28,789 bases of DNA from Melioribacteraceae bacterium (GTDB lineage: Bacteria; Bacteroidota; Ignavibacteria; Ignavibacteriales; Melioribacteraceae): the NCBI GenBank assembly GCA_023230485.1, contig JALNXG010000051.1:1-28789 (forward strand), written 5' to 3'. A model generated the notes under the pieces. It was not told the origin of the DNA. It was given only the letters and a program-made list of their open reading frames with translations, and made no database searches. Made by a program: the position numbers and the translations under genes. How positions within the stretch are numbered: the stretch's first letter is position 1; every line of letters starts with the position of its first letter. Shown piece by piece: positions 18,041 to 27,001 of the stretch.

Positions 18041-18990
18041 TGGCAAAAACTATATTGGAGTTTGAAAAACCAATTATAGAGCTTGAAAATAAAATTGAAG
18101 AGATGCGCAAGTTTGAAGGTACTCTCGATATATCTGATGAAATAAAAAAATTGGAAGAAAAAGTTCTTTTATTAAAAAAGAATATTTATGATAATCTTAC
18201 AAGATGGCAGAAGGTTCAGCTGGCACGACATCCCGAACGTCCATATACATTAGATTATATTTATATGATGACTCAGGATTTCATCGAATTGCATGGCGAT
18301 CGATATTTCAGTGATGATCATGCGATAGTTGGCGGATTTGCGAAGCTCGATGAATATAAAATAATGATGATTGGGCATCAAAAAGGGCGCGATACAAAAT
18401 CAAATTTGTATCGTAATTTCGGAATGGCAAATCCCGAAGGATACCGCAAAGCACTCCGATTAATGAAATTAGCAGAAAAATTTAATAAACCCGTAATCAC
18501 ACTGCTTGATACTCCGGGTGCATATCCCGGTTTAGAAGCAGAACAGCGCGGACAAGCTGAAGCTATTGCTAGAAATCTTATTGCAATGTGTGCCCTCAAA
18601 GTTCCGATTATAGTTGTAATTGTTGGCGAAGGTGCCAGCGGCGGAGCAATTGGTATCGGAATTGGCGACCGTGTTTTGATGTTCGAAAATTCATGGTATT
18701 CTGTTATTAGTCCTGAATCTTGTTCAAGTATCTTGTGGCGTAGTTGGGATTATAAAGAGCAAGCCGCCGAAGCACTAAAACTTACTGCTCCCGATTTATT
18801 AGAACAAGGAATAGTTGATAGAATTATTCCTGAACCATTAGGCGGCGCACATAGAGATCATATCTTAATGGCAGCAATCTTAAAAGATACACTCAAGCAA
18901 GAATTAGCACAATTAGTAAAAACCAAGCCCGATAAACTGATTCAAAATAGATATGAAAAATTTGGTAAAATGGGCAAATTTATAGAATAA
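18040..18990 (+). CDS. accA: Acetyl-CoA carboxylase carboxyltransferase subunit alpha
   Basis: At 316 residues it has the usual length for AccA. It shows the N-terminal coiled region (FEKPIIELENKIEEM), WQKVQLARHPERPY (about 57-70), a GHQKGRDTK segment near 113, FGMANPEGYRKALR, LDTPGAYPG near 153, the oxyanion-type GEGASGGAIGIG at 196-207 and SVISPESCSSILW. With AccD it transfers carboxyl from biotin to acetyl-CoA, giving malonyl-CoA for fatty-acid synthesis in the cytoplasm. No accD, accB or accC is in the window. Its GGAG ribosome binding site (18031-18034) lies inside the end of the upstream GT2 fusion and the start shares one base with that stop, so the two are likely translated together. 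Confidence 0.96.
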   Translation: MAKTILEFEKPIIELENKIEEMRKFEGTLDISDEIKKLEEKVLLLKKNIYDNLTRWQKVQLARHPERPYTLDYIYMMTQDFIELHGDRYFSDDHAIVGGFAKLDEYKIMMIGHQKGRDTKSNLYRNFGMANPEGYRKALRLMKLAEKFNKPVITLLDTPGAYPGLEAEQRGQAEAIARNLIAMCALKVPIIVVIVGEGASGGAIGIGIGDRVLMFENSWYSVISPESCSSILWRSWDYKEQAAEALKLTAPDLLEQGIVDRIIPEPLGGAHRDHILMAAILKDTLKQELAQLVKTKPDKLIQNRYEKFGKMGKFIE

Positions 18991-19035
18991 AAATTTTTAT
19001 CCCTCACATTATTTGTGAGAGTCTCTCGGATTAAT

Positions 19036-19443
19036 ATGCTTACTTATAAAACTCACATTCGCGTTCGATATGCAGATACTGATAAAATGACATTTGTTTA
19101 TAATGGAAAGTATCTTGAATATTTTGAAGTCGGCAGGACTGAATTACTACGCAGTGTTGGATTAGCTTATGCCGAAGTGGAAAAAAATGGATTTCAACTG
19201 CCACTTATAGAAGCAGGATTAAAATATAAAACTCCGGCTACTTATGATGATCTTTTAGAAATTGAAGCGACTGTAAAAGAATTATATACGCCAAAGGTTC
19301 GTATTGAATATATTATTAGGAAAGAGGAAACAGATACAATAGTGTGCGAGGGATTTACCACACATATTTTTATAAGAGCTGAAACGAAGAGAGCAGTAAA
19401 GCCGCCTCAAATTTACGTTGATGCACTCAAGCCCTATTTTTAA
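19036..19443 (+). CDS. YbgC/4-hydroxybenzoyl-CoA thioesterase-family acyl-CoA thioesterase
   Basis: This small hotdog-fold protein of 135 residues carries the family active-site block VRYADTDKMTFVYNGKYLEYF at its N-terminus. D16 is the probable catalytic Asp and E31 lies in the following helix (FEVGRTELLR). The usual Gly and His of the DxxGxVYH version are Thr and Asn here. ATG 19036 was chosen over an in-frame GTG at 19015 because it gives the normal family N-terminus and has a GGA six bases upstream. Members hydrolyse acyl-CoA or acyl-ACP thioesters; in many genomes YbgC is tied to the envelope. Placement directly after accA supports a lipid role. The acyl substrate is unknown. Confidence 0.88.
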   Translation: MLTYKTHIRVRYADTDKMTFVYNGKYLEYFEVGRTELLRSVGLAYAEVEKNGFQLPLIEAGLKYKTPATYDDLLEIEATVKELYTPKVRIEYIIRKEETDTIVCEGFTTHIFIRAETKRAVKPPQIYVDALKPYF

Positions 19444-19455
19444 CCAATAGATTAA

Positions 19456-20922
19456 ATGAAAGAAAAAATAAAAGAACTTACAAAAGACACTGCCATATAT
19501 GGTATCTCTACTATTGTGGGCAGGTTTATAGGGTTCATAATAGTTCCGTTCTATACTCATGTCATTAATCCAACTGATTTCGGTATCTATTCTAATATAT
19601 ATGCTTATTTAGCTTTTCTTAATATTGTTTATATCTATGGAGTTGATGCAGCTTTTCTAAAATTTTCTTCAATAGCGGTAAATGATTCTGAAAAGAGCCG
19701 AGTTTTTTCTACTTCTTTTTGGACTATCTTTATATCGTCATTATTATTTTCGCTACTTCTTTATTTTCTAAAGCCATCCATTTGTATAATAATGGAACTG
19801 CCAGAGAACTACCGATATCTATACGACTATCTCATATATATACTTTTCTTTGATACACTTGCACTAATACCATTTGCATATTTACGTCTTCAAAGGAAGG
19901 CACTAAGTTTTGCAGTAATAAAATTTATTAATATTATGATTTTCTTACTGCTCAATATTGTTCTAATTGTCGTTTTCAAAATGGGTTTAGAAGGAATTTT
20001 AATTTCTAATCTTATAGCATCAGTTTTTTCATTTGTGGCTCTACTTCCTGCAACAACAAAATATCTAAAACCAGCCTTCGATAAAAATTTATTTAAAAGA
20101 TTATTGAAATTCGGGATACCATATCTTCCGGCAAGTATGGGAGCCATGATTGTTCAGGTAATCGATAGACCATTAGTCTTAGCAATGACCGATTCGGCAA
20201 CACTTGGAATTTATCAGGCGAATTATAAACTTGGCATTTTCATGATGCTTTTTGTTTCTATGTTCCAATATGCATGGCAGCCGTTTTTCCTTAATAATGC
20301 AAAAGAAAAAGAAGCAAAGGAATTGTTTTCTAAAATTTTTACACTGTTCCTTATAACTACTTCCATGATTTGGGTAGTACTATCTTTGTTTGTTGAAGAT
20401 TTTATTAAGTTCCAATTTCTCCCTGGCATTTCAATTTTCGGGAAAGACTATATCTCCGGTGTAGGTATTGTCCCAATTATTTTACTCGGTTATTTATTTC
20501 ACGGATTATATATAAACTTTACCGCCGGAATTTATATCGAAGAGAAAACCACATATTTTCCATTGGTTACTTTGGCGGGTGCGGTAACTAATGTTGTAAT
20601 TAATCTTTTATTAATTCCGATTATAGGAATATATGGAGCGGCTCTTGCTACACTTGCTAGTTATTTAATAATGTCTTCAGGACTATTTATAGTCTCTCAA
20701 AAATTTTATCATCTAGAATATGAATACCGCAAAATTATTCCATTATTAATTTTATTGTTTACTTCAATTTCGATTTATTATCTACTATTCCTAAATAATA
20801 TGTTAACAATTCCGTATAAATTCTTATTCCTTTCACTATTTATAATAGTCTTATTCGCTTCAAAGATTATTAATTTAAGAGAAGTAAAAATAATCTTAAG
20901 TCGAATAATTAGAAGAAGATAA
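19456..20922 (+). CDS. Polysaccharide flippase 3 (Wzx/MOP-like)
   Basis: The protein has 488 residues and about 14 hydrophobic helices. It starts KEKIKELTKDTAIYGISTIVGRFIGF, typical of flippases of the lipopolysaccharide biosynthesis protein type, with VIDRPLVLAMTDSATLGIYQ (about 236-255) and PIIGIYGAALAT near 395-406. It probably moves a lipid-linked saccharide across the inner membrane. It lies 12 bases after the thioesterase and is separated from the main glycan genes by accA and the thioesterase. It could serve the same glycan, a different one, or a general lipid-linked substrate. Confidence 0.87.
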   Translation: MKEKIKELTKDTAIYGISTIVGRFIGFIIVPFYTHVINPTDFGIYSNIYAYLAFLNIVYIYGVDAAFLKFSSIAVNDSEKSRVFSTSFWTIFISSLLFSLLLYFLKPSICIIMELPENYRYLYDYLIYILFFDTLALIPFAYLRLQRKALSFAVIKFINIMIFLLLNIVLIVVFKMGLEGILISNLIASVFSFVALLPATTKYLKPAFDKNLFKRLLKFGIPYLPASMGAMIVQVIDRPLVLAMTDSATLGIYQANYKLGIFMMLFVSMFQYAWQPFFLNNAKEKEAKELFSKIFTLFLITTSMIWVVLSLFVEDFIKFQFLPGISIFGKDYISGVGIVPIILLGYLFHGLYINFTAGIYIEEKTTYFPLVTLAGAVTNVVINLLLIPIIGIYGAALATLASYLIMSSGLFIVSQKFYHLEYEYRKIIPLLILLFTSISIYYLLFLNNMLTIPYKFLFLSLFIIVLFASKIINLREVKIILSRIIRRR

Positions 20923-20964
20923 TTTCTTTTAAAGAATCAAGATAGAAAATTAGTTTTAAATCCT

Positions 20965-20972
20965 TAAATTTG
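20965..20972 (+). promoter_or_regulatory. Possible Bacteroidota-type -7 element upstream of dut
   Basis: The eight bases TAAATTTG match the TAnnTTTG -7 consensus known from Bacteroidota primary sigma factor promoters and lie 25 bases before the dut ATG, in the 74-base gap after flippase 3. No clear TTG-type -33 partner is seen at the expected distance. In so AT-rich a gap the match may be chance. Confidence 0.25.
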
Positions 20973-20996
20973 TCTCTAAACCAAGAAGATACCACA

Positions 20997-21452
20997 ATGA
21001 AAGAAATTAATATAAAAATATCGAAATGGAATTCCGGATTTGATGATGTGGAATTGCCAAAGTATGAAACTATCGGAAGCAGCGGATTAGATTTAAGAGC
21101 CGCAATCAATGAAATGAAAATTATTAATGCAGGAAAGTTCGCATTAATCCCCACAAATCTATCGGTTGAAATTCCTGAGGGTTATGAAATTCAGATCAGA
21201 CCGAGAAGCGGACTCGCTGCTAAGCATGGTATTAGTGTACTCAATTCTCCCGGAACGATCGATTCAGATTATAGAGGTGAAATTAAAATTATTTTATTCA
21301 ATTTCAGCGATACAGATTTCGTTATAAATCGAGGTGATAGAATTGCACAGATGGTTGTTTCAGAAGTTATTAAAGCAAATTTTATTCTCTCGGGAAATCT
21401 AGAGGAATCAAAAAGAGGTGCAAACGGGTTTGGTCATACAGGAAAGGATTAA
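20997..21452 (+). CDS. dut: dUTP diphosphatase
   Basis: The 151-residue trimeric-type dUTPase shows all five family motifs in order: SSGLDLRA (28-35), RPRSGLA (68-74), GTIDSDYRGEI (86-96) with the probable catalytic D89, RGDRIAQMV (112-120), and a C-terminal RGANGFGHTG (140-149). It hydrolyses dUTP to dUMP and pyrophosphate, which keeps uracil out of DNA and feeds thymidylate synthesis. The last motif has Asn where a Gly is most usual. A TTG at 20970 is in frame, but ATG 20997 gives the normal length. It ends 12 bases before dnaE. Confidence 0.95.
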   Translation: MKEINIKISKWNSGFDDVELPKYETIGSSGLDLRAAINEMKIINAGKFALIPTNLSVEIPEGYEIQIRPRSGLAAKHGISVLNSPGTIDSDYRGEIKIILFNFSDTDFVINRGDRIAQMVVSEVIKANFILSGNLEESKRGANGFGHTGKD

Positions 21453-21464
21453 CTAAGGTTTATT

Positions 21465-24400
21465 ATGTCAGATTTTATACATCTTCACAATCATTCACAT
21501 TATAGTCTGCAGGACGCTGCCTGTACAGTAGGAGCTTTGGTTAAAACAGCTACAGAAATGGATATGCATGCTCTTGCTCTTACTGATCACGGAGTAATGT
21601 ATGGAGCATCTGAATTTTATAAATATGCAAAAAAGGCAGGTATAAAGCCAATCATTGGAATGGAAGCTTATATTGTTTTCGATGGCAGCCGATTCGAAAG
21701 AGGTAATGATTATGCGGGGGGTAAGAAAAGATCAAAACATTATAATCATCTAATACTATTAGCAAAGAACAAAATCGGCTATAAAAATTTAATAAAATTA
21801 GCTACACTTGGACAGAAAGAAGGTTTCTATTATAAACCAAGAATTGATCTTGAACTTTTAAGAGGGATGAGTGAAGGTCTTATCTGTACTTCCGCATGTC
21901 CCGCAGGTCCTGTCTCTGCACAATTGGTGGCAAATGATTATGCAAAGGCACGCGAAAATGCAATTAGACTTTTTGAAATATTCGGTGATGATTTCTATCT
22001 CGAAATTCAGGATCATGGTCTTGAAGTGGAAAAACCGGTACTTGAAGGAATGCCTAAGCTCTCTCGTGAACTTGGCATTAAGCTTGTCGCTACAAACGAT
22101 ATTCATTATATAAAACAAGATCATGCAATAGCTCATAATATATTACTATTGCTTGGAGACAAAACCGGAACTGCAGACCATAAAAATTTAAGATACGGTA
22201 CTGATCAGGTTTATTTTAAGTCTCCCGAAGAGATGAAGAAGCTCTTTAAGAATTATAAAGGTGCTATCGAAAATACTTTAGAGATAGAACAGAAGATAAA
22301 TTTAAGTCTCGATAAGGAAGGTCTTCTATATCCTCAGTTTCCAATTCCCCCTGAATCAAAAGCAAAAAACCTCGAAGAGTATTTAGAAAATTTAGGCTGG
22401 GAAGGATTAGAAAAAAAATTAAAAACAATAACTCCGGAAGCAGAAGACCGTTTTAAGTTCGAGCTTGGCGTTATTAAAGATATGGGATATGCCGGATATT
22501 TTCTTATTGTTCAAGATTTTATTAATGCCGCAAAATCAAGAGGTATCCCTGTTGGACCTGGTCGTGGTAGTGCCGCCGGTTCGCTTGTCGCTTATTCGCT
22601 TGGTATTACTAATGTAAACCCATTAGATTATGGACTTTTATTTGAACGATTTTTAAATCCGGCAAGACAATCGATGCCCGATATTGATGTTGATTTTGCT
22701 GATGATCAACGCGAAGAAGCGATTAAATACGTTAAGGAAAAATATGGCGAAAATTCTGTATGCCAGATTATTACATTTAACCGACTTTCATCAAAAGCAG
22801 TAATTAGAGATGTTGCCCGTGTATTAAAAATACCAATTCCAAAAGTAAATGAAATTACAAAATGGATACCTTCTAAGTTTGGAAAAGTTTTTACAATTGA
22901 TCAGGCGTTAGATGAAGTACCGGAATTAGCGTGGCTTAAAAAAACAGACGATCCATTGATGCAGGACTTAATAAAGTATGCACGAATACTTGAGGGAATG
23001 AATAGGAATGCATCGAAGCATGCCGCAGGTGTTGTAATAGCTCCGGGTGAAGTAAGCGACTATGTTCCCCTTGCTATTAATGGAGATGACCAAGCACTCG
23101 TTACTCAGTTTAATATGAAAGAGCTTGAGGATGCAGGTCTTCTTAAGATGGATTTCTTGGGACTTATTACGCTTTCAATTATTAGAGATACTCTCGAAAT
23201 AATTAAAAGAACCAGAGGAATCGAAATCGATATTGACGAAATTCCTCTCGATGACAAAGAAACATATTCTCTTTTTTCAAAAGGGCAGACTACCGCAATC
23301 TTTCAGTTTGAAAGTTCCCCGATGCGTGAGCACTTAAAAAAATTAAAGCCGGCTTCTATTAATGATCTTTCTGCAATGAACGCATTATACCGTCCCGGTC
23401 CAATGCAATTTATTGATGATTTTATTTCGTGCAAAAATGGTAAGAAAAAAATTACTTATCTTCATCCGATCTTAGAACCGATACTAAAAGAAACTTACGG
23501 CGTAATTGTTTATCAGGAACAGGTAATACAAATTGCTAATAAAGTTGCAGGCATGTCATTAGCAGATGCAGATTTATTGCGCCGTGCAATGGGTAAAAAA
23601 GATCTTAAGGCAATGGCTGAACAAAAAACATTTTTTGTTCAAGGTGCTGAAAAAAATGGTGTATCTAAAAAAATTGCAGAAGAAATATTTGATGTAATTG
23701 ATAAATTTGCAAACTATGGTTTTAATAAGAGCCACTCCGTTGCTTATTCTATGGTGGCTTATCAAACGGCATATTTAAAAACACATTATTTAGAAGAATT
23801 TTTAGCCGCGAATTTATCGAATGAATATGGTAAAGCGGAAAAAGTAACAGGACTTCTAGAAGACTGTCGGAAACTAAAAGTGGATGTATTGCCTCCGAAT
23901 ATAAATAAGCCTTCTGTAAAATTTAATGTTGAAGCCGGTAAAGTAATCTTCGGAATGTCAGCTATTAAAAATGTTGGCATAAATGCTGTCGAAGAAATCG
24001 TAAGAGCAAGAGAAGCATTGGGAAGAGATTTTACTTCAATTTATGATTTTTGTGCTAATGTGGATACAAGGATAGTAAATAAAAGAACTCTCGAAGGAAT
24101 GGTATTAGCAGGGGCAATGGATTTGCTTCCGGGTAACCGCGCTCAAAAATTTAGTGCAATACAAGAAGCACTTGAACATGGGAACAAACTTCAGTCAGCT
24201 AAAGATAAACATGTCGATAGTTTATTCTTCTCTGAAGAAAAAGAAATGGAATTCTATGAGCCAGAACTTCCAATTGTTAGAGACTGGGAACCAAATGAAA
24301 TTTTATCTAAAGAAAGGGAAGTCCTTGGTTTCTATCTTTCCGATCACCCACTTCGCAAATATGATGTGGAGTATAGATCTTTTGCCACTGTACATTTGGG

Positions 24401-24920
24401 CGAAGAAGAAACATATAATTTTAATGACACTGTAAGAGTCTGTGGTATTGTTACTGATATAAAAACTAAAATAGATCGTTCCGGTAATAAAATGGCATTT
24501 TTCAAGATGGATGATTTTTCCGGTTCATGTGAATGTTTAATGTTTGGAAAAGTATTTCCTAAATATGAAGATGTTATTGTTTCCGAAGCAACATTATTAA
24601 TTGTGGGCAGACTCGAAAGTTCCGGAGATACAATTAAATTACATGCTGAAGATGCTATTCCTCTTGCAGATGTAAAAAATAAATTGACAAAAAAAGTTGC
24701 TATTATTTTAGATGAAGATATTCATACTCAAGAAACAATTGAAGCACTTAAAAAATTGATTGAAGATCACTCGGGCAATACTCAGCTTTATATAAGAATT
24801 ATCGAAAAGAAAAAAAATCGTGATTTTTTTGTTGATTATAAAATAGAATTAAATGCTGAATTTATTGAATCATTATATCAACTTGTAGGTGAAGGAAACG
24901 TAATTTACCTTACTAGTTAG
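21465..24920 (+). CDS. dnaE: DNA polymerase III alpha subunit
   Basis: This 1151-residue replicative polymerase has the DnaE1-type order: N-terminal PHP domain (1 to about 280), polymerase palm with PDIDVDFADDQRE (405-417; catalytic D406 and D408), fingers with YRPGPMQFIDDF and YQEQVIQIA, HhH region (about 840-920), and an OB domain (about 985-1060). The PHP domain keeps all the expected metal ligands: H8, H10, D17, H42, E67, H95, C145, D212 and H214. That suggests an intact metal centre, unlike E. coli DnaE. The protein synthesises DNA with the beta clamp and clamp loader. An AAGG lies about 9 bases before the start. Confidence 0.97.
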   Translation: MSDFIHLHNHSHYSLQDAACTVGALVKTATEMDMHALALTDHGVMYGASEFYKYAKKAGIKPIIGMEAYIVFDGSRFERGNDYAGGKKRSKHYNHLILLAKNKIGYKNLIKLATLGQKEGFYYKPRIDLELLRGMSEGLICTSACPAGPVSAQLVANDYAKARENAIRLFEIFGDDFYLEIQDHGLEVEKPVLEGMPKLSRELGIKLVATNDIHYIKQDHAIAHNILLLLGDKTGTADHKNLRYGTDQVYFKSPEEMKKLFKNYKGAIENTLEIEQKINLSLDKEGLLYPQFPIPPESKAKNLEEYLENLGWEGLEKKLKTITPEAEDRFKFELGVIKDMGYAGYFLIVQDFINAAKSRGIPVGPGRGSAAGSLVAYSLGITNVNPLDYGLLFERFLNPARQSMPDIDVDFADDQREEAIKYVKEKYGENSVCQIITFNRLSSKAVIRDVARVLKIPIPKVNEITKWIPSKFGKVFTIDQALDEVPELAWLKKTDDPLMQDLIKYARILEGMNRNASKHAAGVVIAPGEVSDYVPLAINGDDQALVTQFNMKELEDAGLLKMDFLGLITLSIIRDTLEIIKRTRGIEIDIDEIPLDDKETYSLFSKGQTTAIFQFESSPMREHLKKLKPASINDLSAMNALYRPGPMQFIDDFISCKNGKKKITYLHPILEPILKETYGVIVYQEQVIQIANKVAGMSLADADLLRRAMGKKDLKAMAEQKTFFVQGAEKNGVSKKIAEEIFDVIDKFANYGFNKSHSVAYSMVAYQTAYLKTHYLEEFLAANLSNEYGKAEKVTGLLEDCRKLKVDVLPPNINKPSVKFNVEAGKVIFGMSAIKNVGINAVEEIVRAREALGRDFTSIYDFCANVDTRIVNKRTLEGMVLAGAMDLLPGNRAQKFSAIQEALEHGNKLQSAKDKHVDSLFFSEEKEMEFYEPELPIVRDWEPNEILSKEREVLGFYLSDHPLRKYDVEYRSFATVHLGEEETYNFNDTVRVCGIVTDIKTKIDRSGNKMAFFKMDDFSGSCECLMFGKVFPKYEDVIVSEATLLIVGRLESSGDTIKLHAEDAIPLADVKNKLTKKVAIILDEDIHTQETIEALKKLIEDHSGNTQLYIRIIEKKKNRDFFVDYKIELNAEFIESLYQLVGEGNVIYLTS

Positions 24921-24998
24921 TGGATAAGGGTATCTGCTTTTAATTTGATTTGATTTATCAATTTAGTAAGTTTACCGCCTTAAACTGAAGGGGAAAAG

Positions 24999-25823
24999 AT
25001 GGAAAAAAAATGGGCATTGATCTTGGGTGCATCAAGCGGTTTCGGCGGAGCTTCAGCAGTTGAACTCGCCAAAGCAGGTTATAGTATTTTTGGAATTCAT
25101 CTTGATAGACAAATTACTATGCCGTCTGTTCACCAAGTAATTAAAAAAATCGAAAAGACCGGACAGCAAGCTGTCTTCTTTAATATAAATGCTGCTGATC
25201 CAATTAAAAGAGTTGATGTTCTTGATGAAATCAAAGAACGATTTGCAGGAAAAGAACATCCATTAGTTCATGTACTTGTACATTCACTTGCATTCGGTGC
25301 ATTGAAACCATACATTGCTAAAGACCCAAATGATTGTATTTCTCAATCCCAGATGGCTATGACTGTGGACGTAATGGCTCATTCATTAGTTTATTGGACA
25401 CAGGGATTAGTTCAGCACGATCTATTTGCAAAGAACGGAAGAATCTTTGCTCTTACCAGTGCAGGCTCACATACAGTTATTCCAAATTACGGAGCAGTCT
25501 CCGCTGCTAAGGCGGCACTCGAAGCTCATATACGTCAGTTATCTGTTGAACTTGGTTCAATGGGTATTACATGTAATTCAATTATGGCAGGTGTTACTGA
25601 TACTCCGGCAGTAAGAAAAATTCCAAATAATGATAAGATGTTAGAATCCGCAAGAATGAAAAATCCAACAGGAAGACTTACAACTCCTGAAGATGTAGGA
25701 AAAGCAATAGCCCTATTATGTCATGAAAATGCTTACTGGATTTCAGGAAGCGTTATTGGTGTTGATGGTGGTGAATACAGTGTTAATTATATCGGCGATA
25801 AAACTAGCCAGTCCATAAAATAA
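24999..25823 (+). CDS. SDR oxidoreductase, probable enoyl-[ACP] reductase (FabL/FabI-like)
   Basis: The 274-residue short-chain dehydrogenase has a classical N-terminal cofactor loop GASSGFGGA (10-18). The active-site Tyr and Lys are Y164 and K171, six residues apart (Y-x6-K), as in enoyl-ACP reductases of the FabI and FabL groups; ordinary SDRs have Y-x3-K. HSLAFG (95-100) recalls FabI, while the classical glycine loop and the SAAKAALEAHIRQLSVEL helix recall FabL. The C-terminal GSVIGVDGGEY is standard. It would reduce trans-2-enoyl-ACP with NAD(P)H in the last step of fatty-acid elongation. A GAAGGGG sits before the ATG after a 78-base gap. The adjacent acyl-CoA dehydrogenase leaves a role on other enoyl thioesters possible. 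Confidence 0.75.
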   Translation: MEKKWALILGASSGFGGASAVELAKAGYSIFGIHLDRQITMPSVHQVIKKIEKTGQQAVFFNINAADPIKRVDVLDEIKERFAGKEHPLVHVLVHSLAFGALKPYIAKDPNDCISQSQMAMTVDVMAHSLVYWTQGLVQHDLFAKNGRIFALTSAGSHTVIPNYGAVSAAKAALEAHIRQLSVELGSMGITCNSIMAGVTDTPAVRKIPNNDKMLESARMKNPTGRLTTPEDVGKAIALLCHENAYWISGSVIGVDGGEYSVNYIGDKTSQSIK

Positions 25824-25835
25824 TAGAGATAAACT

Positions 25836-26978
25836 ATGCAAGAATTTGCTTTAAATGAAGATCAAAAGATGCTGCGGAGTATGGTACGTGATTTCGTAAA
25901 TAGCGAAATTAAACCTATTGCCGCAAAGATTGATGAAGATGAAAAAATACCGAGAGAACTAATAGATAAAATAGCCGAGATGGGGTTTTTGGGAATGACG
26001 TTCCCTGAAGAATATGGCGGACTAGGATTTGGTGAAGTTGGGTATTGCGTAATGCAGGAAGAGATTGCACGCGGCTGTATATCCACAGCCACATTTATTG
26101 GTGCTCATCAATCGATTGGTGCTAATGTAATTTATCTTGGCGGTTCAGAAGAACAAAAGAAAAAATATCTTACTCCATTAGCTAAAGGGGAAAAGATTGC
26201 TGCATTTTGTTTGACCGAAGCATCAGCAGGTTCAGATTCATTTAATGTAAAAACAAAAGCCGTTCTTGATGGCGATGAATGGGTTATCAATGGTGAGAAA
26301 CTTTGGATTACTAATGGTGGAATGGCTGATATCGTTTCTGTATTCGCAAGAACTGAAAGAGGCGTTTCCACTTTTATTGTTGAAACAAATACTCCCGGAT
26401 ATTCAGCAGGACCCCCGGAGAAGAAGATGGGTATTAGAGGAAGTATGACAAATGCAATCACATTTGATAACGTAAGAATACCAAAAGAAAATTTGATCGG
26501 AGTTGAAGGAAGAGGTTTTCTTCTTGCTATGAAAGCATTAGATGCCGGAAGACTAGGTCTTGGTGCCGCTTGTCTTGGTGCTTGCAAAGAGTTGTTGGAA
26601 ATGTCAACTGTTTATGCTAAGCAAAGAAAACAGTTTGATCAATCTATAAGTAATTTTCAAGCTATACAATTTATGCTTTCTGATATGGCATCAATTATTT
26701 ATCAGATGGAATCTATTATTTATAGAACCGCAGTAGATTATGACTTGAAAAAAAATATTTCCAAAGCATCAGCAATTGTAAAATTAGTTAGCTCGGAAGG
26801 TATAGTAAAAGTAGCTGATCTTGCAGTTCAGATACATGGAGGTATGGGGTATTCACGTGAATTACCAATAGAGAGAATGTATCGTGATGCTAGAATTAAT
26901 AAAATTTTTGAAGGTACCAATGAAATACAAAAAGGTATCATTGCTCGTGAAGTAATTAAAAAAAATGGAGTGATGTAA
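25836..26978 (+). CDS. Acyl-CoA dehydrogenase
   Basis: The 380-residue flavoenzyme has the full acyl-CoA dehydrogenase fold order: N-terminal helices (1-120), a beta domain with FCLTEASAGSDSF and LWITNG (near 128-160), and a C-terminal helical domain with QIHGGMGYSRELPIERMYRD. IFEGTNEIQ supplies the probable catalytic Glu at about residue 359, the short/medium-chain position. It oxidises an acyl-CoA to trans-2-enoyl-CoA and passes electrons to ETF. Chain length or branched-chain preference cannot be told. It follows the enoyl reductase by 12 bases. No electron-transfer flavoprotein genes are in the window. Confidence 0.93.
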   Translation: MQEFALNEDQKMLRSMVRDFVNSEIKPIAAKIDEDEKIPRELIDKIAEMGFLGMTFPEEYGGLGFGEVGYCVMQEEIARGCISTATFIGAHQSIGANVIYLGGSEEQKKKYLTPLAKGEKIAAFCLTEASAGSDSFNVKTKAVLDGDEWVINGEKLWITNGGMADIVSVFARTERGVSTFIVETNTPGYSAGPPEKKMGIRGSMTNAITFDNVRIPKENLIGVEGRGFLLAMKALDAGRLGLGAACLGACKELLEMSTVYAKQRKQFDQSISNFQAIQFMLSDMASIIYQMESIIYRTAVDYDLKKNISKASAIVKLVSSEGIVKVADLAVQIHGGMGYSRELPIERMYRDARINKIFEGTNEIQKGIIAREVIKKNGVM

Positions 26979-26987
26979 TTTATTTAT

Positions 26988-26994
26988 AGGAGGG
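26988..26994 (+). promoter_or_regulatory. Strong ribosome binding site of trxA
   Basis: AGGAGGG ends 7 bases before ATG 27002. It is the strongest Shine-Dalgarno match in front of a full gene here; most other starts in the window have short or weak sites or rely on overlap. It points to high translation of thioredoxin. Confidence 0.8.
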
Positions 26995-27001
26995 AAAAAA
27001 T

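Noticed and set aside
19003..19019. A 6-bp perfect hairpin (CTCACA, 5-base loop, TGTGAG) between accA and the thioesterase gene, considered as a terminator.
   Set aside because: No T run follows on the + strand and the stem is short. It sits just before the thioesterase ribosome binding site, so at most it could slightly affect translation there.
24904..24932. An imperfect inverted repeat spanning the dnaE stop (TACCTTA with TAAGGGTA), considered as a terminator.
   Set aside because: The stem needs a bulged G, the loop is long, and no proper T tract follows directly.
26132..26587. A 151-codon minus-strand frame inside the acyl-CoA dehydrogenase.
   Set aside because: It is Pro/Ser-rich, the typical antisense of a conserved gene, with no ribosome binding site or family motif.
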